From NCBI GenBank assembly GCA_963682175.1, contig OY821792.1, positions 1,935,501 through 1,999,500 of the forward strand: a stretch of 64,000 nucleotides of DNA, in the 5' to 3' direction. The notes beneath the pieces were generated by a model, which saw only the letters and a list, made by a program, of their open reading frames with translations, was not told the DNA's origin and searched no databases. Shown one piece after another: positions 1 through 10,961 of this stretch; the stretch's first letter is position 1; each line of letters opens with the position of its first letter. The position numbers and the translations under genes were made by a program. The DNA comes from Triglochin maritima. Its lineage: Eukaryota; Streptophyta; Magnoliopsida; Alismatales; Juncaginaceae.

Positions 1-490
1 ATATCGAAAGAAAAACGTAATTGATGTTTTTGAGTTTAACTATACTAACACAAAACAGAAACAAAACCTATGTAGATGAAATTCTATATAAAACGAGTTC
101 TAGGGTTCGGAATCCACAAGTAATTTGTGTTGATGATTTACTCACGACCAATGACCATGCAATTACCTTAGTAAATTAGGAAGATGTGTTTGGACTAGAT
201 AGTGAGGGCGCAAGCAACTTACACTATCTTCAATGTATCATACGGGCACAAGCAACTTATACGAGACAAATAACCTAGACGGTTAATTCATGCATTCACA
301 TCTATTAAATTAATAACAAGCAATACACAAGTTATAAATCACTACACTAAACAAATCTCACAGCAACGATTTTGACTTGTTAAATGAATTCATCTATTAT
401 GTCTAATTGTAGGCAGCGGACAACCGTCAACAAACAACCACAAAGTCAAGTTCATGATTCTTAACATGCAATAAATCAAACAGATGAAAA
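1..490. other. AT-rich non-coding sequence before the first LTR-like element
   Basis: No convincing gene is visible. The stretch is AT-rich, with short direct repeats around 190-265 (the phrase 'gcaagcaacttacac/atac' occurs twice about 45 bp apart). It could be the upstream (U3) part of the element that becomes recognisable from about 500, because a TATA-like word (ttataag, about 497-503) lies just before a CT-rich start. No homologous copy of this stretch is present elsewhere in the window, so that assignment is only a guess. Confidence 0.4.
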
Positions 491-499
491 AGTTAGAAT

Positions 500-2493
500 T
501 ATAAGAACCCCAAACCCAACTCTCTCTCTCACCTCTCTTCCCCAAATCCCTAACCCTAACCCCAACCCACTTCTTCCTCCTTCCAGCGACGACGATGACG
601 ACGACGACCCCGACGGCGAGGAACTCCGACGACCGCGTGTAGACGCGGAGAGGAATCGTCCTCTTCTCCGGTCTTCTTCTCACGAGGTACGCCATCCCTC
701 CCTCGCGTATAGAGTTTGGAGGTCGGGGTAGTGGGAGGGGGTGCCGGGGAGGCCGGTCGGAGAAGCGTCGGAGGCGCAAACGCGCGTGTGCATTGGAGTT
801 GCGCGTGCAGCCGTGAGAGTCGTGCCACCCCGTGGAGGCGGTGTCCTTCCCCCTTTGCAACCCGCGGCCGTGTTTCGGTGGCGACGGCGCGGCCGGAGGG
901 CCGGAATCCGACTACCGGAGTTGGCTGGTTTTGGGTTGTCGGGTGGAGGAGAAAGAGTTGGGAAATTTGCATATAGTTTATGCATGTTAGTTGTAATTGG
1001 GTGGGTTGAATAAAGATTGGGTTAATTGCAGAACAAATTTGCAATTTATGGTTTTGGTTAACTATGTTAGTAATTGGGATAGTTGCTGAATAAACTCTAA
1101 AATTATGAGTATTTAATTGAATAGTTAATAATTTGATTAATTGCAGAATAAACCCTAGATTTAATTGTATTGGTTTAATTGATTAACAATTAGTTTAATT
1201 GCTGGAAAAACTTTGAATTCTAGTGCATTTGAATTCAGGAATTATAATTGGGTATTTACTGTTTTTTCCCCTAAACTTTTGGGAATTATGAAATATAAGG
1301 AAATTTAAGGCAAATTACACTTATAACCATGTACTTTGATTTGTGGACTTAGAGCTATAGTTTCACTACGTTGCGTACATGATTTTATAGTCTTGTTCAT
1401 TCTTTATTGCTTTATGCCTTGTTGGGGTTGTGGACCCATGTTGTTGGGGGTAAATTGCATTTACCCCATTGCCTAGTGAGACTGTGAGATTGTGAGAGGT
1501 TCATGGAACCGATTGTTCACCCACGTTGGTTCGAGTGGCCGTTGGAGCGTTGCTCACGGACTCGGGCGTGTGGTCGAGTAATGGAGATGACGTGTGAGGC
1601 ACATATGACTAGATGTAGGGTGTTCCCTTGTTGTGGCGGTCTAGGATGGTTTACCAGTGTTGTTGCGAGTGACCGTTAGGGAGCGTTGCTCACGGACTCG
1701 GGCGTTGTGGTTGGATTCCCGGAGTCGATTTCCCCCCTTGTTGTTGCGGTTCGGAAGGGTCCACCCACGTTGTGACGAGTGACCGTTAGGGAGCGTTGCT
1801 CACGGGCTCAGGCGTGTGGTCGGCTTCCGAAGCCGGATGCGGAACTGGTCAGCTCACCAGCGTTGTGACGGGTGACCGTTCGGGAGCGTTGCTCACGGGC
1901 TCGGGCGCGTGGTTGGAGTAAGGCGTTGCCTTGTGGGCCGGATGCGCGGTCTTGTCGAGGGTGCACGCTCGGCTTGGCTGGGCGCGTAGTTGCCTTGGGA
2001 CGTGTGACAGTTCTGCCGTGAGAGCGGGTTGAGTGTCGCCTTATGGGTTGGATGCGCGGTGGGGTTCGAGGTGCACGCTCGACCTCGCTAGGCGCGTGAC
2101 CGCCTTGGAACACGAGACCAGTGTGAGTCGTCAGGGACGACTAGAATTTGTTCAGTGTCGGGTTGAGGTGGTGTACTAGGTCTTGATTTAAGACTCAAGC
2201 GTGCCTGTTCGTGTGCAGGTGGGACGCGGTAGGTGATCGGAGGCGACTTGGGCTTGAGACGCGTGGACTAGATCTGTTGAGCTCAGTTGTCATGTATTTT
2301 CCTACTCCTCTTAGTAGTTGTGTAGTAGGTTTCAAATTGCTTGTATTTTCCTTCCGCATTGCACCTTGACTTGACCTTATCATATATTTTAAATCAAGGC
2401 ATCGAGTTGGTTATTTCAGTTAATGTCCATTTTTCGCCTCTTTTTAGTGTTGTGATTATTGTTGTGTCCCGAGTGCGGATTAGGGGCGTTACA
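500..2493 (+). mobile_element. LTR-like repeat element copy 1 (solo LTR or fragment)
   Basis: This 2-kb block is homologous, in inverted orientation, to 58441-60165. Shared landmarks in order are a CT-rich start (about 520-580), a GC-rich leader (580-950) with a splice-donor-like GAG/GTACGCC at about 684-693, an AT-rich middle, a minisatellite (about 1510-1910), the words gtgcaggtgggac near 2213, and the terminal word GGGGCGTTACA ending at 2493. Plant Gypsy LTRs commonly end in G(A/C)GTTACA followed by a TGGTATCAGAGC primer site. No primer site follows here, so this looks like a solo LTR or truncated LTR. The short frames read through the leader are on both strands, overlap, and have no recognisable domain, so I do not call a protein. 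Confidence 0.6.
1510..1910 (+). repeat. Degenerate minisatellite inside LTR-like copy 1
   Basis: At least four copies of a unit containing GGAGCGTTGCTCACGG followed by (a/g)ctcgggcgtgtggt are seen near 1543, 1680, 1790 and 1883. Each sits after a cgagtgaccgtt word. Spacing varies from about 90 to 140 bp because of different linkers. The related element at 58441-60165 carries the complementary word (gagcaacgctcc) in the same relative position, so the array belongs to the element family. Confidence 0.75.
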
Positions 2494-4095
2494 AGAATAA
2501 TTGCAATTAACATTGAGGTAACAAATTACATCAACACATCATACATGCTTCATCTTCACCCTAGAAAATTACTTAGCTACTCATTGTACGAAACAAATAA
2601 CAACAAAATACTGAAATTTGATGCATATATGAGAAACTAAGATTTAAAAGAGTAGAAATGTGCTTAGGAATTGGAAGAGGTGACGGAGAAGCACGAACAA
2701 CAGCTCCTTCCATTTCCAATGATCCCAACAACAATTTCTCCCCTTCCGGACAACCCAAAGAACACTCCAACTTGCTCCTTTTGATGATGGTTAGGTTGGG
2801 GAAGAATTTGGGAGACTAAGGTTAGCTTTTCTACTTCCTTTGATGGGTTTTCTCTTGGGGTTTTATAAAGTGACGAATTTTGAGATTATTCTCCCTCTTT
2901 GTTTCAATATGGAAGGTTCAAATAATCTTGAAAAATTTTGTGGTGTCATGGAAATCTTTTACTTCAATCAAAATCATTCTTGTCTTTTTGGTAAGGATTT
3001 GAAATCATCTACAAAAAAATAAAAGAATAATATTTAGGGTAGAAGATATTTAGGATAAAAGAATAATATCTACAAAAAAAAATAAAAGAATGATATTTAG
3101 GTTCAAATAAAAGATTAATTGTCAGGTTGTATCCTCCAGCTTACACCTTTTCTTTGTGTTGCAGTGACTTAGAGAACTTTCAATATAAAGATGAGGGGAA
3201 ATCATGAAAGTTATGTTTGAAACTTCAATGAACTTCTTGGGTACTAATTATGTCAGGAAAGGAAAACTGCAAACCTTGTTTACATGTTTGTATGATTGTC
3301 ATGGTCTTCTTTCAAGTCAGGCTCGTTTGTTGCTGTCAGCGAGCTTCAGGTGATCACTACAACATTATGCTGTGCTTGTGCATTAAGTTCGGTATTTCTG
3401 AAGCTTAGTAATTAACTGCCTTTGAATGGTTGGATCAAAAAATCCTCTTAAATTTCTTTAATGATGCTCAAATTTCAGAACTTGTTAAGGTGTCTGCTAC
3501 TTCTGGAGTAGTGCATTTTTTTGAAAATCTTGAACCCTTTATGTATTTTTGTAACAAAGGATGTGATTTTTGGTCAAATTCTTTGAACCGAAATTCTAGT
3601 ACGATTCTATTTTTTAACTGAACATGCTTCTTATGATATGTTTTTTTCATATGAATCTTATGATATGTACACTCAAATTACTGCAACACTAATTCTAAAT
3701 TTGCAGCTCCATATTTAGCCCCAACTCTAATTTGTCATACACAACAAGATGTGTACAAAAATTGTGAGCTAATATAATTGTTGCATCGAAGCCTTTATTT
3801 GTCCTCATTCGTTTTACTACAAGTACTTTAAAAAAAATCTAATTTTTGTATTTTCTGAAACAAATATTTTAATAAAATAATATTTTGGTGAGATGAGAAA
3901 ATGAATGAGAGAGTGTAGGATTCTATCATAATCCTAATCGTAATTGTGCTTTGATGTGGTTTGGTGTAGATTAGGAGGAGATGAGATGGATGGCTTGGAT
4001 TGAAGATGGTTGGATGGAGGGTTGAGATGGATTAGAGAAGAGATGAGTGGTGGTGATGGAGTGAAGATGGAATGGATGGATGAGATTGAAAGGTG
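2494..4095. other. Intergenic stretch, no gene recognised
   Basis: AT-rich sequence with several short open frames, none with a domain or codon pattern I recognise. Positions 3000-3115 contain repeated aaaagaataatat(c/t)tagg words. Positions 3890-4090 are rich in gatggatgg-type purine repeats leading into the CT-rich start of the next element. Confidence 0.5.
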
Positions 4096-4099
4096 AGAG

Positions 4100-4787
4100 A
4101 TATTTATGGTTTTCCCTCTCTCTCTCTCAGTTGCTCACGTCCCTCTCTCTCTCTCACGTTCTCTCTTCCCGAGGTGGATCTTCGGCGTGGCGGTGGTGTG
4201 CTACGGCGAAGAGAGGCTCGGGCGCGGGTTGTGAGTTGAGGTGAGTGTTGGTTCCTAACCCTTTCCGCACGTTTGGTTCTCTCCCTCGACCTAACTCGTT
4301 TCGGTGGTCTTGGTTGCTCCGGTTGGCTGTTGGAGGTTGCCGGAGGTGTTGTTGTAGCTGTGGATCGTCGAGGAGGTGATTGATCGTCGATTAGACGCGA
4401 GGTTCGTCGACAGATCGTGTTTTGGGGAGACGTACTCGTGGAGGCGTCGTCGAGGTTCTTTAAAGGCTTCTTCAAGCCTTCCGGTATGTCAAACTCACTC
4501 ACTTAATTATCGTGAGTAGTTGGAAGTCGACGGTAGGCCTTTTGGCTCGTCGCAAGTAAACATGCAACAGATTTCACTGCCTGATCGATCGACTGGTTGG
4601 TGCAAACGGTTGACCGTTCGTGAAGAGAATTCGGGTTCTGCCTCAAATCGGTCGAACGATGCCCCAGGGGCGGTCAACCGATTATGCATGGGAGGCAAGC
4701 CTGGTGAGATTCTGTCGAACGGGCCCTCTTTGTCGTTCGACCGTGTGCATTGTCTTAAGTCGGTTGGGAGCGATTGACCATCCAAAC
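4100..4787 (+). mobile_element. LTR-like element A, left part (split by the Athila element)
   Basis: The block starts with TATTTAT (about 4101) and a CT microsatellite. It continues as a GC-rich leader that ends in a splice-donor-like junction at about 4480 (cttccg/GTATGT), then a run of GGTCGACC-like words. The leader end resembles, in inverted orientation, the sequence at about 32555-32640 in another LTR (both have a tcttcaagcctt/agaacttctag-type end before gtatg). The matching right part is 12354-13105. The intervening 7.6 kb is the Athila-type element, so the likely history is insertion of Athila into an older LTR-like element. Confidence 0.5.
4560..4787. repeat. Degenerate CGGTCGACCG-type palindrome cluster, locus 1
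   Basis: Related words are crowded here: cggttgaccg (about 4607), cggtcgaacg, cggtcaaccg (about 4671), gtcgaacggg, gttcgaccg (about 4735) and gcgattgacc (about 4770). None is the exact 10-bp palindrome, but all are one or two changes away, mostly C-to-T or G-to-A. The same motif family continues on the other side of the Athila insertion at 12354-12422. Confidence 0.6.
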
Positions 4788-5973
4788 TGATGCATTGCAT
4801 ACATTGCATCATATGTCTTTCATTTAGATTACTTTTACATCAATAAATGCTACTAAGGTATGTGTTTAGTCTTATTTACAGAATACAGAGACCTGAATGC
4901 AATTTACCCACATCCCGAGCATAAACGCGTGCAAAAGACTCATTTCTATCATAAAGACCAAGCTCAAGATTATCGGGTTTCAAATGGAAATGTATCCAAG
5001 CATAAAACCATTCAAGATCTAATTACAAAAAGAACAATGACTTAAACACAAAAGTAGTCGGGGACCTAATTGCAATTCACGAGTTATTATGGAGAAAATC
5101 TAAAGAAAAATCAATGTAGATCTCCAAACATATAAAAGAATTAATCCGGAGCTCAAAAGAATGGAAAGAATCAATCCAGACGCGCAAAGGAGGATCAAAT
5201 CATACCATAAACATCAAACCCAAATCCGGACAAAATCATAGCATTATATGCGACGTTTCCGCCGCACCATACCTTCCATCTGCGGCGATTTTGCCGTCCC
5301 CTTAGCGATCTGTGTGCTCCAATTTTGTCCAGTCGTGTCTGGACACGTGTACTCTCCAATTCTATACTTAGGTCTCTTAAAACAACTATAAATAGCCCCG
5401 AGAACGATGTTAGAAGGGTCATTGGCCTTAGACCTAGTTTTTAGTTGTTGTTTTTAGTAATAAAATTTTGTCTTTTATTTCTTGTTTGTTTTTAATTTTC
5501 TTTTGTAATTCCTCTAGGATCCCTTTTCTTTCCTCCCATCCATGAGTTTCTAACTATTTCCAAAGGGTGGAGGTAACAGATTTAGGGTGAAGAGAAGATC
5601 AATAAATGTTATTATTTTAATTTCGTGATTAGTATATTTTGATTACTTGAGTTTATGTTAAATCATTTATCATGTAATTCTTCATAACTAACATTATTTA
5701 TTATAAGTTTCTGAATTCTCTAATCTAAACCCTAAATCTAAACCTCCACCCAACGGAATTCACCTCTTCGTTCTTGTTTTAGTTTTATTTGTTCTTGTTT
5801 CTTGCCTTAGATAATAAAAACCAAAAATCTCAAAAACCCAATTTATTCTTCTCTCATTCTTTCCCCCAATCGAAATCACACTAATAACAAATTTCTCCCT
5901 CCTTGTGTTCGACCCGTATTTGCCACATCTTCATTGACGCCGTGCACTTGCGGTATAAATTTAATTCTCATCA
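4788..5973 (+). repeat. Left (5') LTR of the Athila-type element
   Basis: It starts near tgatgcattgcat and ends ...ttctcatca, six bases before the primer site. It contains a TATAAATA box at 5387-5394. Segment 5115-5196 recurs at 10081-10162 inside the element's 3' region. The 5' border is approximate because the LTRs are diverged. Confidence 0.65.
5387..5394 (+). promoter_or_regulatory. TATA box of the Athila left LTR
   Basis: TATAAATA followed by gcccc. The right LTR has the same box at 11469-11476 in the context ggcTATAAATAga, which supports it being the conserved LTR core promoter. Confidence 0.7.
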
Positions 5974-5979
5974 AGTTTT

Positions 5980-5997
5980 TGGCGTCGTTGCCGGGGA
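5980..5997 (+). other. Primer-binding site, tRNA-Asp type
   Basis: TGGCGTCGTTGCCGGGGA lies just inside the left LTR. The usual Athila-clade site is the same word with GCC in place of GTC, complementary to the 3' end of tRNA-Asp. The single C-to-T change at a CpG fits decay. It fixes the element's orientation as plus strand. Confidence 0.8.
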
Positions 5998-6644
5998 GGC
6001 GACGCAGATTTTGTTTTTCTTTGTGTTGTTGATTTCGATTTTATCCTGTTTATCTTGTGCGCGATCTAAGTATTTGGATTTATGTTTCAGGAGACAACAG
6101 AGTGCACGACGAAATCCGAGCACCATCTGAGCTAAAAGAGCGGCGAAATCGCCGCACCTATAGAACAACCTGCGGCGGAATCGCCGCACACTTGGAGCTT
6201 CGGAGCTTCAAACTTTTCTGGGACGCGCACCATCTCTGGGTGGAAGCATAGGGCATCTGAAATTTCGAGAGCGGGCGGTGAACCCGACTGAGCATTGCAT
6301 AGGTAACCTTTGTTGCCTCTTTTCCTTGTAATTTCTACTTTCAGAAAATTTCCTTTTATTAGAATTGCACGTGTTAGGGCAAAAATTCCATAATTGGCAA
6401 TAATTCAACTCTGACCTAAAATTAGCAAAATTAGAAAGGCCTTAATGCATGCATCATCTAGTGTTTTGTATGCATTATTCTTGCCAAATTCTTGCAAATC
6501 AATTTCTGTTGAAGAGTGCTGGAATCAACCCGGTGCACTCAGATTTGGATTCGGGACTTGAGTAATCGACTCTCACGAGTTCATCTAGATTCCAGTCTAG
6601 AGCTTAGCCCCAATCCATCTGCTGCACCACCTCACCCGGATCCA

Positions 6645-7411
6645 ATGGGTGAGAACGTAGTGGACCCACCTGTTGTGCAACCTATAACTCTGAGGGATCG
6701 ATGCTATCCAGCGATGGCTGCTCAGCCATCGCGCATCGTTATGCCCACCATACCGGGTCGCGACTTCGAACTTAAGGCATAATACATGAGTATGTTGCCT
6801 AAGTTCACCTCTAGGGAAGACCGATATCTCTTCCTTAGAGAATTTGAGGAAATCTGCTCTCTTATGCAATACCAGCATATCCCTGAGGAGACAGTGCGTC
6901 TGAAATTCGTGCCTCTAGCACTGAAGGACGACGCTAAGAAATGACTATATAGTCTAGCCGAAAGATCTATTAGGAGTTGGGCTGAGTTTGTTCAATTATT
7001 CCTGAAAAATATTTCCCCAACCATAAGACTATGAGGATTAGGAATGAAATTGTTGCATTCGCTCAGTCTGAGAGCGAGCCGTTCTATTCCTATCTAGAAA
7101 GATTCAAAAGTGTACTGACCCAATGCCCTCATCATTGAATTCCAAGATGGCAATTATGCCAAATTATTTATGAGGGATTGACACCCACATCTAGGGTTAT
7201 GGTAGAATCCGTAAGCCAAGGGAACTTCATGTCGAAAAATGAAAATGATGTCTGAACTTTTCTTGAGGATTTAGCTGAAAACAGTATGCAATGAGACAAT
7301 GCTAGAACACCGCTTAACCCGAGTATTGGATCTAGAATAGCAAGTCAACCCAAACCAGGTGTCTTAGCTGTAGATGCCAACATAGCGGCTGAAGCAAAAC
7401 TAGCTACCCTT
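6645..7411 (+). pseudogene. Athila gag, N-terminal and capsid part, broken
   Basis: Translation in shifting frames gives an Athila-like capsid: a stretch with PKFTSREDRYLFLREFEEIC near 6795-6860, then EETVRLKFVPLALKDDAKK near 6880-6942, and SWAEFVQLFLKN near 6975-7008. Stop codons interrupt it after the first segment (TAA at about 6780), after DDAKK (TGA, where the family normally has a Trp codon) and further on, with at least one frameshift before 7400. It would normally continue into the zinc-knuckle and protease frame beginning at 7412. Confidence 0.7.
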
Positions 7412-9076
7412 ATGCGCAGAATGGAAAGTTTAGAGCTACAAACCCAAACCCGAGTGAATCAAGCCTCGGCTATCCCTTGCTCTAGATGTGGTCAGACTGG
7501 TCATGTAATGGAGGATTGTGCGGACTGGGAACAAGTTAATGTCATGTACAACCATGCTAGAAATGACACATACGCATCAACCTATAACTCGGGTTGGCGT
7601 AATAATTCCAATTTCTCATCAAGCCAACAAGGTCAACCTCCTAGACAACAACCAAACCCGTATAACCAAAATAATACATCATCTGGGTTTAGTAACAATG
7701 GAGATCATGAGGTTAGGTTGACAAGCTTGGAAAATTTGATGAAAACTTTTATACAAACAACCAACCAGACCTTCCAAAGGCTAGAGACACAAGTCAGCAA
7801 ACTAGCACAAATAGTAGGTGAAAGAGAAAAGGGTCGGTTTTCAAGTCAACCTGAGGTGAATCCAAGATTTAATAATTCATATCAGCCCTATCAGCCACCT
7901 TCAGGAAATAACAACCCTAGACTGGCTCAAATGGTTAATGATGAAGGTTCGTTCCAACAAATAAATGCAGTTGTATCATTACGATCCGGAAGACAGATTG
8001 ATAATAATGTGGTAAATCCTAGAACGTCTAATCAATCTAGCCATCAAGCTACCACATATGACCTAACCATTGAACCTGACGTCCAATCTGAAACGCCCAA
8101 CCCACCTACTCAACCTGAACCCATAGCTCAACCTGAACCTGAGCGAGTCTATGTTCCTAAAGCCCCATTCCCCAATAGACTCAAAAAGAACTCAAGTGCA
8201 CAAATAGAGAAAATCTTGGAAGTATTTAAGCAAGTTAAGGTGAACATTCCACTCTTAGACATGATTCAACAAATACCTGGTTATGTTAAATTCTTAAAAG
8301 ATCTGTGCACTAAAAAGCGAAAAACGAACGTACCAAAGAAGACATTCTTAACTGCAAACATAAGCTCTATCCTGTCAAACTCGTCTCCTATAAAATATAA
8401 GGATCCTGGATGTCCCACAATTTCATGTGCAATAGGAGATACTTTTATCAACAAAGCCCTTCTAGACCTTGGTGCTAGTGTTAACCTACTCTCGTACTCT
8501 GTCTATGAGCAAATGAACATTGGTCCACTAAAACCCTCTAAGACAACCCTTAAATTTGCTGATTGCTCTATTAAGAAACCAAGAGGTATAGTAGAGGATG
8601 TTTTGATCAATGTTGGTGACTTCATTTACCCAGTGGATTTTGTCGTACTAGATACCGCACCTTTTGTAAATCTTAATCGACAAATCCCTGTAATTCTAGA
8701 CAGACCCTTTTTAGCCACTTCTGAAGCATTGATAAACTGTCGAAATGGGCTCATGCAATTATCTTTTGGGAACTTAAAAGCTGAATTTAATATTTTTCGT
8801 ATTGATAGTGAGCCAGAAATAATATGCAATCAAAGTGATGTTGTGATGAAATCGCGTATCTATAAGATTTCTGAATCATCACAAAATCAAAAAGGAAGTA
8901 AGAAAAAAGGGAGGAATTCATCTACACACCCACCATCACTCGAGCAAATAAGAGAACCAATTTATGTAAGGGGTGTGGAACCTGTGACTCAGGACTCTCA
9001 TTGCAACATTGGGAACAATTCAACTGGATACATGCACCAACATGGTGTCATTCAATCCAGTTCTGACTATGGTTGA
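7412..9076 (+). CDS. Athila gag C-terminus with zinc knuckle and aspartic protease
   Basis: This is an open frame of 554 codons. Near its start is a zinc knuckle, CSRCGQTGHVMEDC (residues about 23-36), followed by a low-complexity Asn/Gln/Pro-rich linker and a short coiled segment (about 100-135). The retropepsin-like domain is in the second half: ALLDLGASVNLL (about 348-359) carries the DLGAS form of the active site usual in the Athila clade, and a flap-like VEDVLINVGDF and an FVVLD strand follow. The frame ends without entering reverse transcriptase. It is probably the relic of a gag-pro polyprotein whose first part (6645-7411) is broken, so no complete product is expected. Confidence is high for family, low for function. 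Confidence 0.8.
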   Translation: MRRMESLELQTQTRVNQASAIPCSRCGQTGHVMEDCADWEQVNVMYNHARNDTYASTYNSGWRNNSNFSSSQQGQPPRQQPNPYNQNNTSSGFSNNGDHEVRLTSLENLMKTFIQTTNQTFQRLETQVSKLAQIVGEREKGRFSSQPEVNPRFNNSYQPYQPPSGNNNPRLAQMVNDEGSFQQINAVVSLRSGRQIDNNVVNPRTSNQSSHQATTYDLTIEPDVQSETPNPPTQPEPIAQPEPERVYVPKAPFPNRLKKNSSAQIEKILEVFKQVKVNIPLLDMIQQIPGYVKFLKDLCTKKRKTNVPKKTFLTANISSILSNSSPIKYKDPGCPTISCAIGDTFINKALLDLGASVNLLSYSVYEQMNIGPLKPSKTTLKFADCSIKKPRGIVEDVLINVGDFIYPVDFVVLDTAPFVNLNRQIPVILDRPFLATSEALINCRNGLMQLSFGNLKAEFNIFRIDSEPEIICNQSDVVMKSRIYKISESSQNQKGSKKKGRNSSTHPPSLEQIREPIYVRGVEPVTQDSHCNIGNNSTGYMHQHGVIQSSSDYG

Positions 9077-10961
9077 CTTTGAGCAAATTCAACCCCTCTA
9101 CCGCAAGTTGACGCAGGTAACAAGTGCATTTGTTTTTTTTTTGCATACATTGAGGACAATGCATGATTTAGGTGTGGGGGGGTGTTTATGTATATATCTA
9201 TCTATATATCTGTTCTTTTATTTCTTAAAAAAAATCAAAAATCAATGTTTTATAACATAGCTTAAGATTGAACTACCAAAACCCGAGTACAAATTGCATT
9301 GAATTTTTTGTTCCTTATTATATAGTTCTGCTTGTAGAAATTATGACATAAATCTAAGTTCCAAAGAAATAACTCATTGCCCTTTAAGACATGTATGCAC
9401 TTAAATTGGATGAATCAAATCTTTGAAGTGGTTGATAAGAAGCAGAAGTTGAGGAAAATATACCGGGAAGTGTGGACTTCTAATAGCAATTAAGCCTTGA
9501 GGAAAATAAAATTAAAAATAAAGGAATAAAGTGAGGAAAACACATTCTGCAAAATGATTACAAAAGCCCAAGCCTTTGAGTCACTGGTCCGTAGGGGTAT
9601 CTTGAAACCCGGTAACTTGAGTCTGTCAGCTCGGGATTATCGACCAAACTCGCTACACAAATGCAAAAAAGGGTAAAAGTGTCAAAAAAACAAATGTGTT
9701 GAATCACGGAAGAAAAGAAAAAAATAATACTCAAGGCCCAAAGCTAAAAGAATGATCCATGCCATGGTTGATCCAAATGATACTTCACTACCAAAGGAGG
9801 CGTGCAAAAAAATTTAAGTGATATCATGTGTAGAAGGGTTAGTGGTGTGAATGTTGGAGGAACAAAGACCAAGTCATATTTTTAATGAGTTAGATTTATA
9901 TAATGAGCATGTAAGAATTCTTAGTGAGATGTATAAGGTTGAGGTAGGGATATTGAGAACTATTAATGAAATGTTGATTTAGGATTTTGTGGGTATATCT
10001 GCTGAAAACCCTCAGGAGACAACACTCCTCCTCCTTGGCAACAAAGAGGTTTAAAGGCTTGTTGCACGTGCTAAATGCAATGCAGATCTCCAAACATATA
10101 TAGGAATTAATCTGGAGCTCAAAAGAATGGAAAGAATCAATCCAGACGCGCAAAGGATTATCGTAGTCAAGGGCCCTTAATCTCTTTTTGTGAAACTTAA
10201 GTGTAGGGGTTTTGGTTCCCACGTAGATAAATAAATAAATAGTGTTCTCTCTTCTCGCACGGCTCTTATCACTCGGGAAAGTAGGTCTGAGGGGACTTTG
10301 TGCCTGGTGCTTTCGAGTCATCTGACTTGGGATGCACCGACCGAACTCCCGTTACACGGGTGGTAGGGATCGCCCTATGTGGAGATTTGGGGGAAGGTGT
10401 ACGTGATAGTGTAAGTCCTCATAGGCAATGATGCACGAAACCTGACCCTGGGAGAATCAAACACCAACCAATAAAATGCTCCAAAGAAAAAGGAAAAAAA
10501 AACAAAAAGAAAAAAGAAAAAAAAAGAAAAAAAAAAGTCAAATAAGAACCAAAATGGACTTTACACATTGTATCACATTCAGAAGTTAAGGTTGCCCACG
10601 TCTTTCACTTAAGTCCTTAACTAACTCTCACGAATAACTCATTAGGCTAAGTGTGTGGACCGATTACATATATAGAGTCGACCCGTAGTATTACCGCGTC
10701 CAATGATCGACAAAATAAGTCCAACGAGTCGTGTAGCTAGATTGATTAATGCATCTTGTTCGGATTTTGTGGGTATATCCGCTGAAAACCCTCAGGAGAC
10801 AACACTCCTCCTCCTTGGCGACAATGAGGTTTAACGGCTTGTTGCACGTGCTAAGTGCAACCGTGATTCCTACGAAAGTGAGTTAGGATTTCTTGTTTTT
10901 CGCATGCCTTTCTCTTTCTTTGTTTTGCTCGGGACTAGCAAAAGTTAGGTGTGGGGGTATT
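9077..10961 (+). other. Non-coding 3' interior of the Athila element
   Basis: It begins with the sequence that usually follows Athila/Tat coding regions (cattgaggacaatgcatgat, then ttaggtgtggggg at about 9168-9182), an internal polypurine-like tract. No pol gene separates it from gag-protease. A second tract, ttaggtgtggggg (10945-10957), lies immediately before the right LTR and is the likely functional polypurine tract. Between them are a 99-bp direct repeat, a copied piece of LTR and an A-rich stretch (10485-10540). Confidence 0.6.
9982..10860 (+). repeat. 99-bp direct repeat 780 bp apart, plus a copied LTR segment
   Basis: Positions 9982-10080 and 10762-10860 are nearly identical (both start ggattttgtgggtatat and end gttgcacgtgcta(a/g)...gcaa). 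Directly after the first copy, 10081-10162 repeats LTR segment 5115-5196 (gatctccaaacatata ... ccagacgcgcaaagga). The first repeat is thus joined to a piece of LTR, suggesting a template switch or recombination within the element. Confidence 0.8.

Noticed and set aside
540..565. Telomere-like ccctaaccctaacccc words
   Set aside because: Only about two partial units inside a GC/CT-rich LTR-like leader; the inverted copy at 60136 has a G run instead. Not a telomeric array.
390..1044. Overlapping open frames on both strands (up to 162 codons)
   Set aside because: GC-rich leader of a repeat element; frames exist in several phases on both strands, none has a recognisable domain, and the homologous copy at 58441-60165 does not keep them.
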